This document shows, in pieces, positions 15,217 through 23,163 of a stretch of 28,434 nucleotides of DNA; positions within the stretch are counted from its first letter, which is position 1, and every line of letters begins with the position of its first letter. The notes beneath the pieces are model-generated. The model did not search any database. It saw nothing but the letters and a program-made list of their open reading frames with translations, and was not told the origin of the DNA. The stretch spans positions 1-28,434 of IMG/VR virus record IMGVR_UViG_3300022226_000017; one strand, given 5' to 3'. The DNA comes from a virus. A program made the position numbers and the translations under genes.

Positions 15217-17389
15217 AGAGCCTCGTGCCGGGGGATCCGGTCGTATTGAAATATCGGTCGCCGGCGGATCCGTAGACCGCACCCTCGGGCGTGCCGTCGC
15301 CGCTCGAGAATCCCGGCAACGTATCGACGTAGATCCTAAGCTCCGATAGCCAGCGCTGAAAAGCCGAGTCGAAGACCGGGCCGAGATACGGAGGCAGCCG
15401 GCGCGGCTTGACGGGCGACGGCGTCAACGGACCGGGCCCGGCCGCTGCGGTGCCGGCTGCCGTCAATGCGGGGAGCGATGGCGTGCCGGTGGCCGAGATT
15501 CCCCCGACGGAAGCGGTGCCGGCTGCCGTCAATGCGGGGAGCGATGGCGTGCCGGTGGCCTGCCAGTCCGTGCCGATTTGCGGCGAGCCGCTCGCGAGCA
15601 TAGGCGTCGTGCCGTCGGGTAGGACGTGATAGATCGGGTCGTCGGTGCTCCACGTCAGGCTGGCGCCGTCGAGCGTCATCTGGTCGGCGCCGTAGTTGAT
15701 GCTCGTGATCGTCCGGATGGCTCCGCTCGAATTCGGCAAATAGACCTTTTGCCCCACGACGCCGAGATAGGACATTCCCCAATCGTCTCGGAAGCAGAAA
15801 ATATGCCCAGCCTTGAGCGTGATCGTGTTGCCGGTGCCGCCGCTGGCCGCCTCGCCTACGGGATCCGCGTTATTGACTTGAGCGCCGCCGGCGGTCGGGT
15901 TGAATGCGGCCGTCGTGCGATCGCCGGCGTCCGGATCTCCGACATAGCTCGGCCGCGTGTTTTGGTTGTTGGCGAAGACGTTCGGATAGTCGGTGTCGCC
16001 GTCTTCGAAATTGAAGGTATCGAAGGCGCCGGACTGCGGCCGAAATTCACAATCCACAGCGACGGCGCTCTCAGTATCGACGAGGTTGGCCCGCACGCGG
16101 AGCCCCTTCCATCCATTGTCCTCGATGCCGTCGGGGATCCCCGGGTCGTTGTCTTCGTTGTTGGCGAAGCGCCGGAAGTACGGGCGCGAGAAGACCGGGA
16201 CTTGGAGCATGTCGAAATTGCAATTCATCAAATCGCAGTAGAGGAACATGTCCGTGTAGGCGGACGCGGCCGCGGTCGTGGTGATGAAAGAGCCGATCGA
16301 GCCGAGCTTGTACGCGGTCAGATGCAGGATCTTGACGCGCGAGATCGAGCCGTCGCTGCCATGGTCAGTGATCGTATTGCACTGGAAGAAGCGATCGCGA
16401 CAGTCCCATGCGAAGCAGCCGAGAGAAATGACGTGGCCGGTCTCGTGCTTGCTGGCGGGGTTGTCTTGCTGATCGCCGGCGCGGTTCGCGTTTCGGTAAG
16501 TGCAAAACTCGAAGGCCTGCGGGCCCCAAGGATCATAGGCGTCATTCGATTGATTGCCGCCCGATGAATCGTAAGCGCGCATGCCGAGCGATATCGTGCC
16601 GGGATCCTCGGTCGCCCGATGGTAGCCGTTAAAGTCGCACTCTTGCCAAAGGAGATCCTGGCCGACTGGCTCGGTGTTGTTGTGGCCACCCTCGGCCCAC
16701 CGACACAAATAGAAATAAAAGCGCGTGCCGATGATGCGCAGATAGTCTCCCCAATCCTGATTATCTTGGCCCGGCTGCCCGAGCGTCGTCGGGAAGTCTT
16801 GCGTATCGGTCGTGCCGTGCGGGCCGGGGAAATCGACGCCAATGAACTTGAATAGGTCGCAATTGATGTCGAAGGAATTGCCGAAGTAGTGCCGGCCGCC
16901 GCGAACGATGAAGCTCGAGGGCGTGCCGTCCGGCGTGCCGTCGCCATTGCCGAGAAAAAAGAAGTTCGAGCAGTTGACGAAATCGAGTTGCCGATAGGCC
17001 GGATACCCGTCGTAGTTATCGACCGCCCAATCCGCCTCGTCGCCGAGCTCTAGCGATCCGCTCGTGCCGTCGTTCTCGGCCTGGATCGTAACGAAGCTGT
17101 TCGCATTGCCCCATAGCGCGCCCATCGCGCCGCCGGTGGTCGTCGCATTGATGCGGACCGAGGCCCCTGGCCTTATGCGCAACGTCCAATGATTGCCGGT
17201 CGTGCCGCTGTAAACGCGAAAGCGCTCGGTGAACTCATAAGACGAAAGCCCGTAGAGCTCGACGACGTCGCCGGCGCCCCATCCGCCGCCGTAGGTGCCC
17301 TCGAGCGATGCGTATGTCAGCCGCCGGTTGACGAAGGATAGGCCGTCGTTTCCGTTGTCGCCGCCCTGGCCGCAAAAGTAATCAGTCAT
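15167..17389 (-). CDS. Tailspike-like protein with beta-helix body
   Basis: 740 residues from ATG 17389, overlapping the previous stop by eight bases. Residues ~1-520 are Asn/Asp/Gly-rich beta repeats (FVNCSNFFFLGNGDG, LLWQECDFNGYHRATED and similar) consistent with a right-handed parallel beta-helix, as in P22-type tailspikes. Residues ~610-650 hold two copies of a 22-residue GTPSLPALTAAG repeat. Then comes an amphipathic helix, and the last 46 residues (GDGTPEGAVYGSAGDRYFN ... LYVKTTDSGTTGW) match a C-terminal motif widespread in phage tail proteins. It probably binds and may cut surface polysaccharide; catalytic residues are not identifiable by eye. Confidence 0.75.
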   Translation of the reverse strand: MTDYFCGQGGDNGNDGLSFVNRRLTYASLEGTYGGGWGAGDVVELYGLSSYEFTERFRVYSGTTGNHWTLRIRPGASVRINATTTGGAMGALWGNANSFVTIQAENDGTSGSLELGDEADWAVDNYDGYPAYRQLDFVNCSNFFFLGNGDGTPDGTPSSFIVRGGRHYFGNSFDINCDLFKFIGVDFPGPHGTTDTQDFPTTLGQPGQDNQDWGDYLRIIGTRFYFYLCRWAEGGHNNTEPVGQDLLWQECDFNGYHRATEDPGTISLGMRAYDSSGGNQSNDAYDPWGPQAFEFCTYRNANRAGDQQDNPASKHETGHVISLGCFAWDCRDRFFQCNTITDHGSDGSISRVKILHLTAYKLGSIGSFITTTAAASAYTDMFLYCDLMNCNFDMLQVPVFSRPYFRRFANNEDNDPGIPDGIEDNGWKGLRVRANLVDTESAVAVDCEFRPQSGAFDTFNFEDGDTDYPNVFANNQNTRPSYVGDPDAGDRTTAAFNPTAGGAQVNNADPVGEAASGGTGNTITLKAGHIFCFRDDWGMSYLGVVGQKVYLPNSSGAIRTITSINYGADQMTLDGASLTWSTDDPIYHVLPDGTTPMLASGSPQIGTDWQATGTPSLPALTAAGTASVGGISATGTPSLPALTAAGTAAAGPGPLTPSPVKPRRLPPYLGPVFDSAFQRWLSELRIYVDTLPGFSSGDGTPEGAVYGSAGDRYFNTTGSPGTRLYVKTTDSGTTGWLAYG
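15447..15560 (-). repeat. 48-base perfect direct repeat, 66-base period, in the tailspike gene
   Basis: Bases 15447-15494 and 15513-15560 are identical, offset by 66 bases (22 codons), and encode the ATGTPSLPALTAAGTA unit twice. The identity at DNA level suggests recent duplication or conversion. Confidence 0.95.
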
Positions 17390-18791
17390 CGAGCACGGTC
17401 ACGGCCGCATAGGCGGCTTTGATCGTAACCGCGCATGGGTCGGAGACTTCGACCTCGAATTGCTTGTTTCTGGCGATGCCGAGATTTCGGAAGACGGCGC
17501 GGCGATCGGTCTGGCCCACCTTGCCGAGCGGTGCGAAAAGTTGCGAAGACCAAACGCCATGATCGTTCGAATGACGTAGCCGGATTTGCGGATCCGCGGT
17601 CGGATCGGTGGTCGAGCCGCCGGCGATATCGACGACAACCTCATGCCAGTCGAGAAGGTGATTATTGGCGTGATGGATCTGCGTCACGCGCCGACGGATG
17701 AGCGGCTCGCCGGCGTCGGTGAAATGCGTTAGATCGAGCCGATAGTATTTGCCCTCGAGGCGCGAGCCGACGACGTTGACCGCATCGAGCGGGCCGGCGC
17801 CGCCGGCGCGGTACGCGGTCCCATCGCCGAGCGCGCGGCTCTCCCACATGTTCGCTCGAATGTTGAAGACGAGCGACGGTGTCCCGGGGTCGAGGTTCAG
17901 CACATAAAACGACTTGCCGGCCTGCTTGTAGATGTAGGCGGACGCGGCGTTTCGATGCGAGAGAAGCGAGAGCTCGTGCTCTTGCTCGTCGCCGGATATC
18001 ACGGCGCCAGTCTGGCCCTGGAAGCGATACACGAATAGGCCGCCCTCCGGAGTCGTCGCGAGCATGAAGACGCCATCGTCAGACTCGGCCAGTGTATCCG
18101 GCGCCGCGAGCCCGACTTCGTGCGTGGCATTGAGCATGAGCTCGTAGGGAAAATCGGCGTTGCCGGTGTTGTAGTAAAGCTGGGTCGTGACCTCGCCCAT
18201 GATGTAGAGAATCGACGCCGTCGCCGCGTGGCCTTTGATGTTATCGGGCTGCACGCTGGCGGCCTCAAAATCGAGCGCGTTCCAATCGGTAGGATCCTCG
18301 ATCGCGCTGATGTAGAAATTATCGGTCCCGACGTCGTTGACGATGAAAAAGCCGTCCTTGTAGACCACATGAGAAGGCGCGCTCGGAAAGTCGAGATCCG
18401 TGATCGTGGCGAAGGTGGTCCCGTCGTAGGTGTAGCCGGTCGTGCCATCGACGATGCACAAGTAATTGCGGCCGCGTGCCATCCTGCAGTAAGCCGAGCT
18501 CGTGGCGAGCGTCCCGATCTCCGTCGCGCCGCTCGTTTCGATCTTGACGAGCTTCGTGCCGAAGACGGCGTATAGCGCACCCTTCCATGGGAGCATCTTT
18601 GACGTCCGGACCGGGCCGTCGCCGGCGTCGCCGAGCTCGACCAGCCCGGGCGCCGTCTCGAGCACAATCGGCGCCTTGGATCCAAAGCCCTTGACCGCCG
18701 AAATAAAATTAAGCGTCTCCTGATTGGAGACCAACATCGAGCGATCTTTCGCGGTGGGCCCGATGAAAGGTATTTCGATGCGGCGCGGCAT
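17382..18791 (-). CDS. Tail hub / packaged-DNA stabilisation protein, P22 gp10-like
   Basis: 469 residues from ATG 18791, fused to the previous stop as TAATG. The N-terminus (IPFIGPTAKDRSMLVSNQETLNFI) followed by ETAPGLVELGDAGDGPVRT is the typical opening of the P22 gp10 / phage stabilisation family. Repeated beta blades follow (LYAVFGTKLVKIE, RNYLCIVDGTTGYTYDG, HVVYKDGFFIVNDVGT, SILYIMGEVTTQLYYNTGN), and the C-terminal half has a WDH-like fold. It is expected to close the portal channel below the gp4-like adaptor and receive the spikes. Length matches P22 gp10 (about 470). Confidence 0.85.
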   Translation of the reverse strand: MPRRIEIPFIGPTAKDRSMLVSNQETLNFISAVKGFGSKAPIVLETAPGLVELGDAGDGPVRTSKMLPWKGALYAVFGTKLVKIETSGATEIGTLATSSAYCRMARGRNYLCIVDGTTGYTYDGTTFATITDLDFPSAPSHVVYKDGFFIVNDVGTDNFYISAIEDPTDWNALDFEAASVQPDNIKGHAATASILYIMGEVTTQLYYNTGNADFPYELMLNATHEVGLAAPDTLAESDDGVFMLATTPEGGLFVYRFQGQTGAVISGDEQEHELSLLSHRNAASAYIYKQAGKSFYVLNLDPGTPSLVFNIRANMWESRALGDGTAYRAGGAGPLDAVNVVGSRLEGKYYRLDLTHFTDAGEPLIRRRVTQIHHANNHLLDWHEVVVDIAGGSTTDPTADPQIRLRHSNDHGVWSSQLFAPLGKVGQTDRRAVFRNLGIARNKQFEVEVSDPCAVTIKAAYAAVTVLDD

Positions 18792-19411
18792 TAGAGCGGG
18801 TAGACAATTTGCCAGCCGGCGAAAATCCCCTTAGTGCCGGACGCGGTGAATGCAGAGCTCGCGCCGAACAAGCCGAACGTGATCGTTCCATTGGCGGCGA
18901 GCTCCGCCCACACTTGCGTCGATATCGAGTTGTCGATTGCCTCCGACGAAAGGCGCCGCGTGGCGGATGGACGCAGCGCCGCCGGGATTCCGCTCATTAC
19001 TAAACCGGCTTGATCCGACGTCGCGGAGATCTCCGACTCCGCCCACATGACGACGAAATCGCCGAACCGGCGCCAGTTGATCGTGCCGGTAATTGGCTCG
19101 CCGATGAGCCCGGTAAAGGAGCCCGTAAAGCTACCAGCGACGAGCGGGTTTGAATTGAGCTCCTCGGTGATGAGGTTGCCGTCGGTGTCCTCGATGCGGA
19201 CGTCGCAATCTTCATCGACCCAAATCTCCGCGCGGCCGGATCCGGAAAGAATGACCGGATTAGCGTGCGCGACTGTGAGCGCGGAGTCCTGATAAATCGA
19301 GATCGGCGTATTGGTGCCTGGCTCGTAGACGTTGACCTCGCCGGCCGCCAGCGGGGCACCGAGCGCGTTAGTTACTCGGTGGCGCTTGGACAAGATTTGT
19401 CGGATAGCCAT
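18791..19411 (-). CDS. Fibre/tip protein with head-binding-type N-terminus
   Basis: 206 residues from ATG 19411, with GGAGA upstream and adjacent to the stop of the gp4-like gene (TAAATG). Residues ~10-80 (GAPLAAGEVNVYEPGTNTPI, IYQDSALTVAHANPVILSGSGRAEIW) match the N-terminal virion-attachment module of many podoviral spikes and fibres. Residues ~105-206 look like a beta-sandwich tip (WRRFGDFVVMWAE ... GTKGIFAGWQIVYPL) of a receptor-binding or C1q-like kind. It may be a short secondary fibre beside the larger beta-helix spike. The function is inferred from motif and place. Confidence 0.7.
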   Translation of the reverse strand: MAIRQILSKRHRVTNALGAPLAAGEVNVYEPGTNTPISIYQDSALTVAHANPVILSGSGRAEIWVDEDCDVRIEDTDGNLITEELNSNPLVAGSFTGSFTGLIGEPITGTINWRRFGDFVVMWAESEISATSDQAGLVMSGIPAALRPSATRRLSSEAIDNSISTQVWAELAANGTITFGLFGASSAFTASGTKGIFAGWQIVYPL

Positions 19412-20539
19412 TTAGCGATCGTCTCCGCCGTCGATGTGGAAAGAGGCGCGGCGCGACATGAGGCCTCGATCGACTCGGAGCCTATTGCGCCGGCGCGTGC
19501 CCGTCGCCATCGACTCGTAGGCTTCGCGCATCAAGCGCAGTTGCCGCAGGGACAGCGACTTGCCGTATTCGCCGGAGAGCTCGTCGGCCAGCTTGTAGCG
19601 AACGTAGCGCAAGCTCGAGCCGTGCAGATGAATGGTGCTCGTGAGCTCGGAGACTCGAGTCCGGTTGACCAGCACATCGAGCACGAGGATATCGCCGGCG
19701 AGCGCGCCTCGATCGCAGTAGAGCGTGGCGAGCGGATACGCGCGAGAGAATAGGATCCGGTACGGCCGGCCGCCCTGGCCTTTGCTCTGCAGGCGGTTGT
19801 AGCGCGTTTGATCCACGAGCTTGATCGGATAGTCGGTGCCGATGCCATCCGGCAGCGCGTAGCGATCGGCGCCGAGCGGCAGCACGGAGAACTCATCGAC
19901 TTGAAGATCGTCGCCGGCGGATCCGGTCGTCAACGTAAGCGTGAGCGTCGCTTCGCTCGGAATGATTTCGTATTCGTAGGCGCCGGACTCGGTGAGCGTT
20001 TGCGAGAGTATCGTCGTCGGGCCGCTTTCATCGACGGTGAGCACGACGTCGCCGGCCTCGACGGTGAGCTCGAGCCGAAGCACATAGGTCGCGCCAGGCG
20101 TTACCGTGATCGCCTGGCCACAAGCTCCGGATCCGGCGGCCGTCGCGACGCCGTTCGCAATGCTCCATCCGCCGGTGAGAGTCGTCCAGCCGGCCGAGCT
20201 CGAGAAATCGTAGTCGGCCACGGTCTCGTTGTCCGTGATGGTCGCGCCGACGCGCACATAGCCTTGTTCGATCGAGCTCGGGACGGCGTCCTCGAATCGG
20301 TTCGTATCGAGATCGCCGGCGGGCCCGTAGGTGTAGATCGCTTTGCCGGCGGTCAAATCGAAAAAGTGCTTAGTAATCCCGGGCGTGAATTGCTTCGAGA
20401 CCGACTCACTATCGAGGAGCTCGAGGAGCGTATCGAAGCCGTCCGCGAGCTCCTCCGGAGACAGGACCGCGCCGCGCCCTGGCACGTTGACGAGCTTAAG
20501 CGCTCGCGTGATGAGAGTTTGCGCGTCCATGTTGGACAC
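19412..20539 (-). CDS. Tail adaptor / head completion protein, P22 gp4-like, with inserted beta-sandwich domain
   Basis: 375 residues from GTG 20539; ATG 20530 (residue 4) is an equally good start and avoids the hairpin at 20537-20563. Residues ~6-50 (TLITRALKLVNVPGRGAVLSPEELADGFDTLLELLDS) and ~225-350 (DYPIKLVDQTRYNRLQSKGQGGRPYRILFSRAYPLATLYCDRG ... ADELSGEYGKSLS) are the two halves of the gp4-like adaptor fold that binds the portal. Residues ~98-222 form an extra domain (DFSSSAGWTTLTGGWSIANGVA ... ITVTPGATYVLRLELT ... LQVDEFSVL) resembling CBM4/9-type beta-sandwiches. P22 gp4 has about 166 residues, so this protein is over twice as long, mostly because of the insert. Confidence 0.75.
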   Translation of the reverse strand: MSNMDAQTLITRALKLVNVPGRGAVLSPEELADGFDTLLELLDSESVSKQFTPGITKHFFDLTAGKAIYTYGPAGDLDTNRFEDAVPSSIEQGYVRVGATITDNETVADYDFSSSAGWTTLTGGWSIANGVATAAGSGACGQAITVTPGATYVLRLELTVEAGDVVLTVDESGPTTILSQTLTESGAYEYEIIPSEATLTLTLTTGSAGDDLQVDEFSVLPLGADRYALPDGIGTDYPIKLVDQTRYNRLQSKGQGGRPYRILFSRAYPLATLYCDRGALAGDILVLDVLVNRTRVSELTSTIHLHGSSLRYVRYKLADELSGEYGKSLSLRQLRLMREAYESMATGTRRRNRLRVDRGLMSRRASFHIDGGDDR

Positions 20540-20563
20540 TGCCGAGCATCAAGCTCGACAGTG
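20537..20563 (-). promoter_or_regulatory. RNA hairpin before the adaptor gene (11-pair stem)
   Basis: On the minus-strand transcript CACTGUCGAGC, loop UUGAU, GCUCGGCAGUG forms an 11-pair stem with one U-G wobble. On the plus strand the same position is a C-A mismatch, so the structure belongs to the transcribed strand. It covers GTG 20539 and ends just before ATG 20530. No U-run follows, so it is more likely a processing, stability or translation-control element than a classical terminator. Confidence 0.6.
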
Positions 20564-20567
20564 CGCG

Positions 20568-20732
20568 CTACTCGGCCGGTTCTGGCTTTTTCTTCTTGCC
20601 GATACTGTCCGGCGAATCAGCCCAGCCGGCCGCCTCGGCCTGCTTGATGTTTCGCTCGCCAGTGAATAGTTGGCCCTGCGGACAATCCTTCGAGTAGAGC
20701 CAGCATCGCGGCTCGGGTTTCTTCTCTGCCAT
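20568..20732 (-). CDS. Small Cys-containing protein between two hairpins
   Basis: 54 residues from ATG 20732, with AGAGGAG about nine bases upstream. A longer frame to 20810 starts with TTG and would run through the hairpin, so it is less likely. The core CWLYSKDCPQGQLFTGERNIKQAEAAGWADSP has two cysteines and resembles small phage proteins of the GxxFTG ... GWxDSP pattern found next to structural genes. The C-terminus is Lys/Pro/Glu-rich. The function is unknown. Confidence 0.65.
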   Translation of the reverse strand: MAEKKPEPRCWLYSKDCPQGQLFTGERNIKQAEAAGWADSPDSIGKKKKPEPAE

Positions 20733-20759
20733 GGGTTTTCGCTCCTCTTGCGTGGTGGC

Positions 20760-20785
20760 GCCGGCCTGCCTTTCGGCAAGCCGGC
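20760..20785 (-). terminator. Strong GNRA-loop hairpin after the coat gene
   Basis: On the minus-strand transcript GCCGGCUUGCC, loop GAAA, GGCAGGCCGGC gives an 11-pair stem including one U-G wobble, closed by a GNRA tetraloop. The plus-strand version has a C-A mismatch there. It lies 29 bases after the coat stop. There is no U-tract downstream, so it may be a partial terminator, a 3'-end protector or an RNase III site separating abundant coat mRNA from downstream tail genes. Confidence 0.5.
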
Positions 20786-20813
20786 TAACGTCGATGAGTT
20801 GATTGGCCAAAGA

Positions 20814-22037
20814 CTACCCCCAAAGTCGGACGCCGAGCTCCGGGTAGATTGCCTTTGCGCCGAACAAGATATCAAGCCGGATGATTTCCTCGTCCTCGTC
20901 GATATCGTACGCCTTCACCACGCGGATCGAATAACCGCGCCAGTCCGCACGCGCCTTGAAGACGGCCGAGTCCGGGAGCTCGAGCGGCACCGTGACGAGC
21001 GCGAGTGCGTTCTGGTGATAGCCCAAGTTTTGCGGATAGATCGTCGCGGCCGTGCCGAGAATCGTAATCGCGGCATTGTTGGCTGGCAGCGCCGAGACCG
21101 TTTGAAAGGCCGCCGTCGATGCGGTCGTCCCGTCGTTCAGATCCGGGTAGACCGTTGCGGATCCAGCGCCGGCCGTGGTGGCGACGTCAGCGGTCACTAC
21201 GAATTGCTGCAGATAGCTTAGCGTCTTCTTGCTGACCGGATTGACCGCGAACACGCCGGCCATTGTGAAGATATCGCCCGCCTTGAGCGCGCCGGCCTGC
21301 GAGCCCGTCATACCGTCGAAGGCGACGACGTTGGTGTCATTGGTGAACGAGGCATCATTGACGAGCGGCGTGCCCGTGTAGGTGCCGACCGTGTGATTCT
21401 CAATGTTCTGGTCGCCGTAGATATCGAGGTTTGCCAGGCGGCCGAGCCGTCCCGAGCGCACCATGCCGTGAACGATATCCGCATTGAAGACGCCGCCGGA
21501 TCCGGTGCCGCCCAAACCATCGGCCAAGCCCCAGCGCGCATCAGGATCGACAATCAGCTTGCGCATGCCGTCGTCGGGCACGCCGCTATTGTCCATCCGC
21601 TTCGCGACGGCAGCCAGGGCGGTGAAGTCCGCCGGCGTGGTCCCGGGCGTACCTACCGAGTTGAAGAAGGCGAGCGCGCCCTCGGCCGCGAGTGCGACGT
21701 CGATCTCGTTCGCAAGGGTAATCATCGCCGGCTTAACGTAGCGCTCGGCATACTCCTCGATCGTGAGCGTGAGATCTTGCACCGAGAACGTCCAAGAGAC
21801 GTGCTTGCGGTTATTGATGACGATGGACGTCGTTTCCTCGATGACGTCCGAATTCGCGCGCGTGGCGCCGTCGGTCGCCTTGAACTTGACCGGCTTTCGG
21901 ATCGTGACCGTGTTGCCGATCTTGACGAATTCGCGCTTGTACTGCCGATGGACGTTGTGCCCCATCACGCAGTTATTTTCCAAGTGAAAAAGCGCTTCTT
22001 TCGCAATCACCGTCGGGGTGATGAGTGTATTGGCCAT
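20814..22037 (-). CDS. Major capsid (coat) protein, P22 gp5-like
   Basis: 407 residues from ATG 22037, with GGAGGG about nine bases upstream. The opening ANTLITPTVIAKEALFHLENNCVMGHNVHRQY, followed by KIGNTVTIRKPVKFK, NRKHVSWTFSVQDLTLTIEEYAERYVKPA and a C-terminal DEEIIRLDILFGAKAIYPELGVRLWG, follows the P22-type coat family (HK97 fold with I-domain). It is the expected immediate neighbour of the scaffold gene and is followed by a strong hairpin. Length is close to P22 coat (430). It would form the icosahedral shell with scaffold assistance. Confidence in the family is good from pattern and gene order. Confidence 0.85.
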   Translation of the reverse strand: MANTLITPTVIAKEALFHLENNCVMGHNVHRQYKREFVKIGNTVTIRKPVKFKATDGATRANSDVIEETTSIVINNRKHVSWTFSVQDLTLTIEEYAERYVKPAMITLANEIDVALAAEGALAFFNSVGTPGTTPADFTALAAVAKRMDNSGVPDDGMRKLIVDPDARWGLADGLGGTGSGGVFNADIVHGMVRSGRLGRLANLDIYGDQNIENHTVGTYTGTPLVNDASFTNDTNVVAFDGMTGSQAGALKAGDIFTMAGVFAVNPVSKKTLSYLQQFVVTADVATTAGAGSATVYPDLNDGTTASTAAFQTVSALPANNAAITILGTAATIYPQNLGYHQNALALVTVPLELPDSAVFKARADWRGYSIRVVKAYDIDEDEEIIRLDILFGAKAIYPELGVRLWG

Positions 22038-22042
22038 TTCGA

Positions 22043-22064
22043 GTTGCCCTCCGTGCCGGGCAAC
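22043..22064 (-). promoter_or_regulatory. Hairpin at the coat-gene ribosome binding site
   Basis: GTTGCCC, an eight-base loop and GGGCAAC form a seven-pair perfect stem between scaffold and coat. The coat ribosome binding site (GGAGGG) lies in the loop and 3' arm, six bases before the ATG. Folding could hold coat translation back or set its rate. This is inference from sequence. Confidence 0.4.
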
Positions 22065-22084
22065 CCTTCACGGCGCCGGCGGCT

Positions 22085-23134
22085 CTATGAGTTTTGAGCG
22101 GCTTTCTCGATTTGCGAGCGGCGTATTGCCGCATAGTCGTCCATTTCTGCCGTCTCGAGATTCACAGGTCTTTCTGACACTCCCGAATCTCGATTCTCGG
22201 AAGGCGGGTCGCCGGCCTTGGTGTCGCCCGGTCGGCCTTTGCCCTTACCGGCCGCCTTGCCCTTGCCAGCGGTTTCGCCACCTTTGTCGTCGTCTCCGCC
22301 TTTGCCCTTGCCGGTCTCGAGTTGGTCCTCGAGGCCTTTGATGAGCTCGCCGGCTTTCGCCTTGGTCTCGAGCTCGGTCAATCGGCGCTTCGCGTCAGCC
22401 TTCGACTCGTTGAAAATCTCCTCCGCGATCTCGTGATTGTCGGAGAGATAGACGTAGAGCTCGGGCCCGAAGTCCGAAGCCAGGATGAAATCGCCCATGG
22501 CTTTATTGACTGAGACGTCTTGATCCTGCAGCGCGAGGAGGAACTCGTCGCCGAGCTTCTCTTTGCCGCGATCGGAAAACTTCGTTAGCTCCTCATCGGA
22601 CGCTCGCGGCGGTTGGGCCGTGCTCGAGCTCGATGCGTCGCTCGCTCCGTTTGCCTTGGGGTCGGTCTTGGCCTTGGCCCGCTGGCGCTTTGACGATGCC
22701 GTCTTAGCCTTCCAGTCGGCGTAAGCGTCCGCGAATTCTTCCGGAGTATCGAAGTCCTTAAGGACTGGCTTCGTCGGTGTCGGGAGTTGCCCCCGGACAC
22801 TGTCGAGCTCTTGCGTGAGCTCGGCGATCTTCCGCTCATTCGCGTTTGACCGATCGCGCTCGGCTGCGAGTTGGCGCTGCAGGATCCGCATACGCTTTTC
22901 GCTGTGCCGGTCGCGCGGCTTGCGCTGATTAGCTTGCTGATTTTTGGGATCCGTTGCCGAATCGGATTCGTTTGAGCCGTCCGAAGACTTCGACTTGTCC
23001 TCGTTTGGTTTGGCGGCTGCGGCGGCCTCGTCGGTTTGCTGCCCTGACGATTCTGTCTCATCAGTCACCACCGCCGTATCGGGTGGCCGGGGGGCCTCGT
23101 CTTCGGTTGAGACCTTGCTAGGCTGCGTCGTCAT
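22085..23134 (-). CDS. Scaffolding protein, P22 gp8-like
   Basis: 349 residues from ATG 23134, with AGAGGAG about eight bases upstream. The protein is acidic and hydrophilic with a disordered N-terminus. A coiled coil at ~75-118 (EKRMRILQRQLAAERDRSNANERKIAELTQEL) precedes the scaffold-like VLKDFDTPEEFADAYADWKAK (124-144), a Ser/Ala linker, a helical core ~185-270, a Lys/Gly-rich segment ~282-312 and a C-terminal DDYAAIRRSQIEK helix. Position directly before the coat gene and composition fit a P22-type scaffold that directs procapsid assembly and then leaves. The basic C-terminal end would be the coat-binding part, by analogy with P22. Confidence 0.8.
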   Translation of the reverse strand: MTTQPSKVSTEDEAPRPPDTAVVTDETESSGQQTDEAAAAAKPNEDKSKSSDGSNESDSATDPKNQQANQRKPRDRHSEKRMRILQRQLAAERDRSNANERKIAELTQELDSVRGQLPTPTKPVLKDFDTPEEFADAYADWKAKTASSKRQRAKAKTDPKANGASDASSSSTAQPPRASDEELTKFSDRGKEKLGDEFLLALQDQDVSVNKAMGDFILASDFGPELYVYLSDNHEIAEEIFNESKADAKRRLTELETKAKAGELIKGLEDQLETGKGKGGDDDKGGETAGKGKAAGKGKGRPGDTKAGDPPSENRDSGVSERPVNLETAEMDDYAAIRRSQIEKAAQNS

Positions 23135-23163
23135 CGTATTACTCCTCTGGATCGGTTTGCAAA

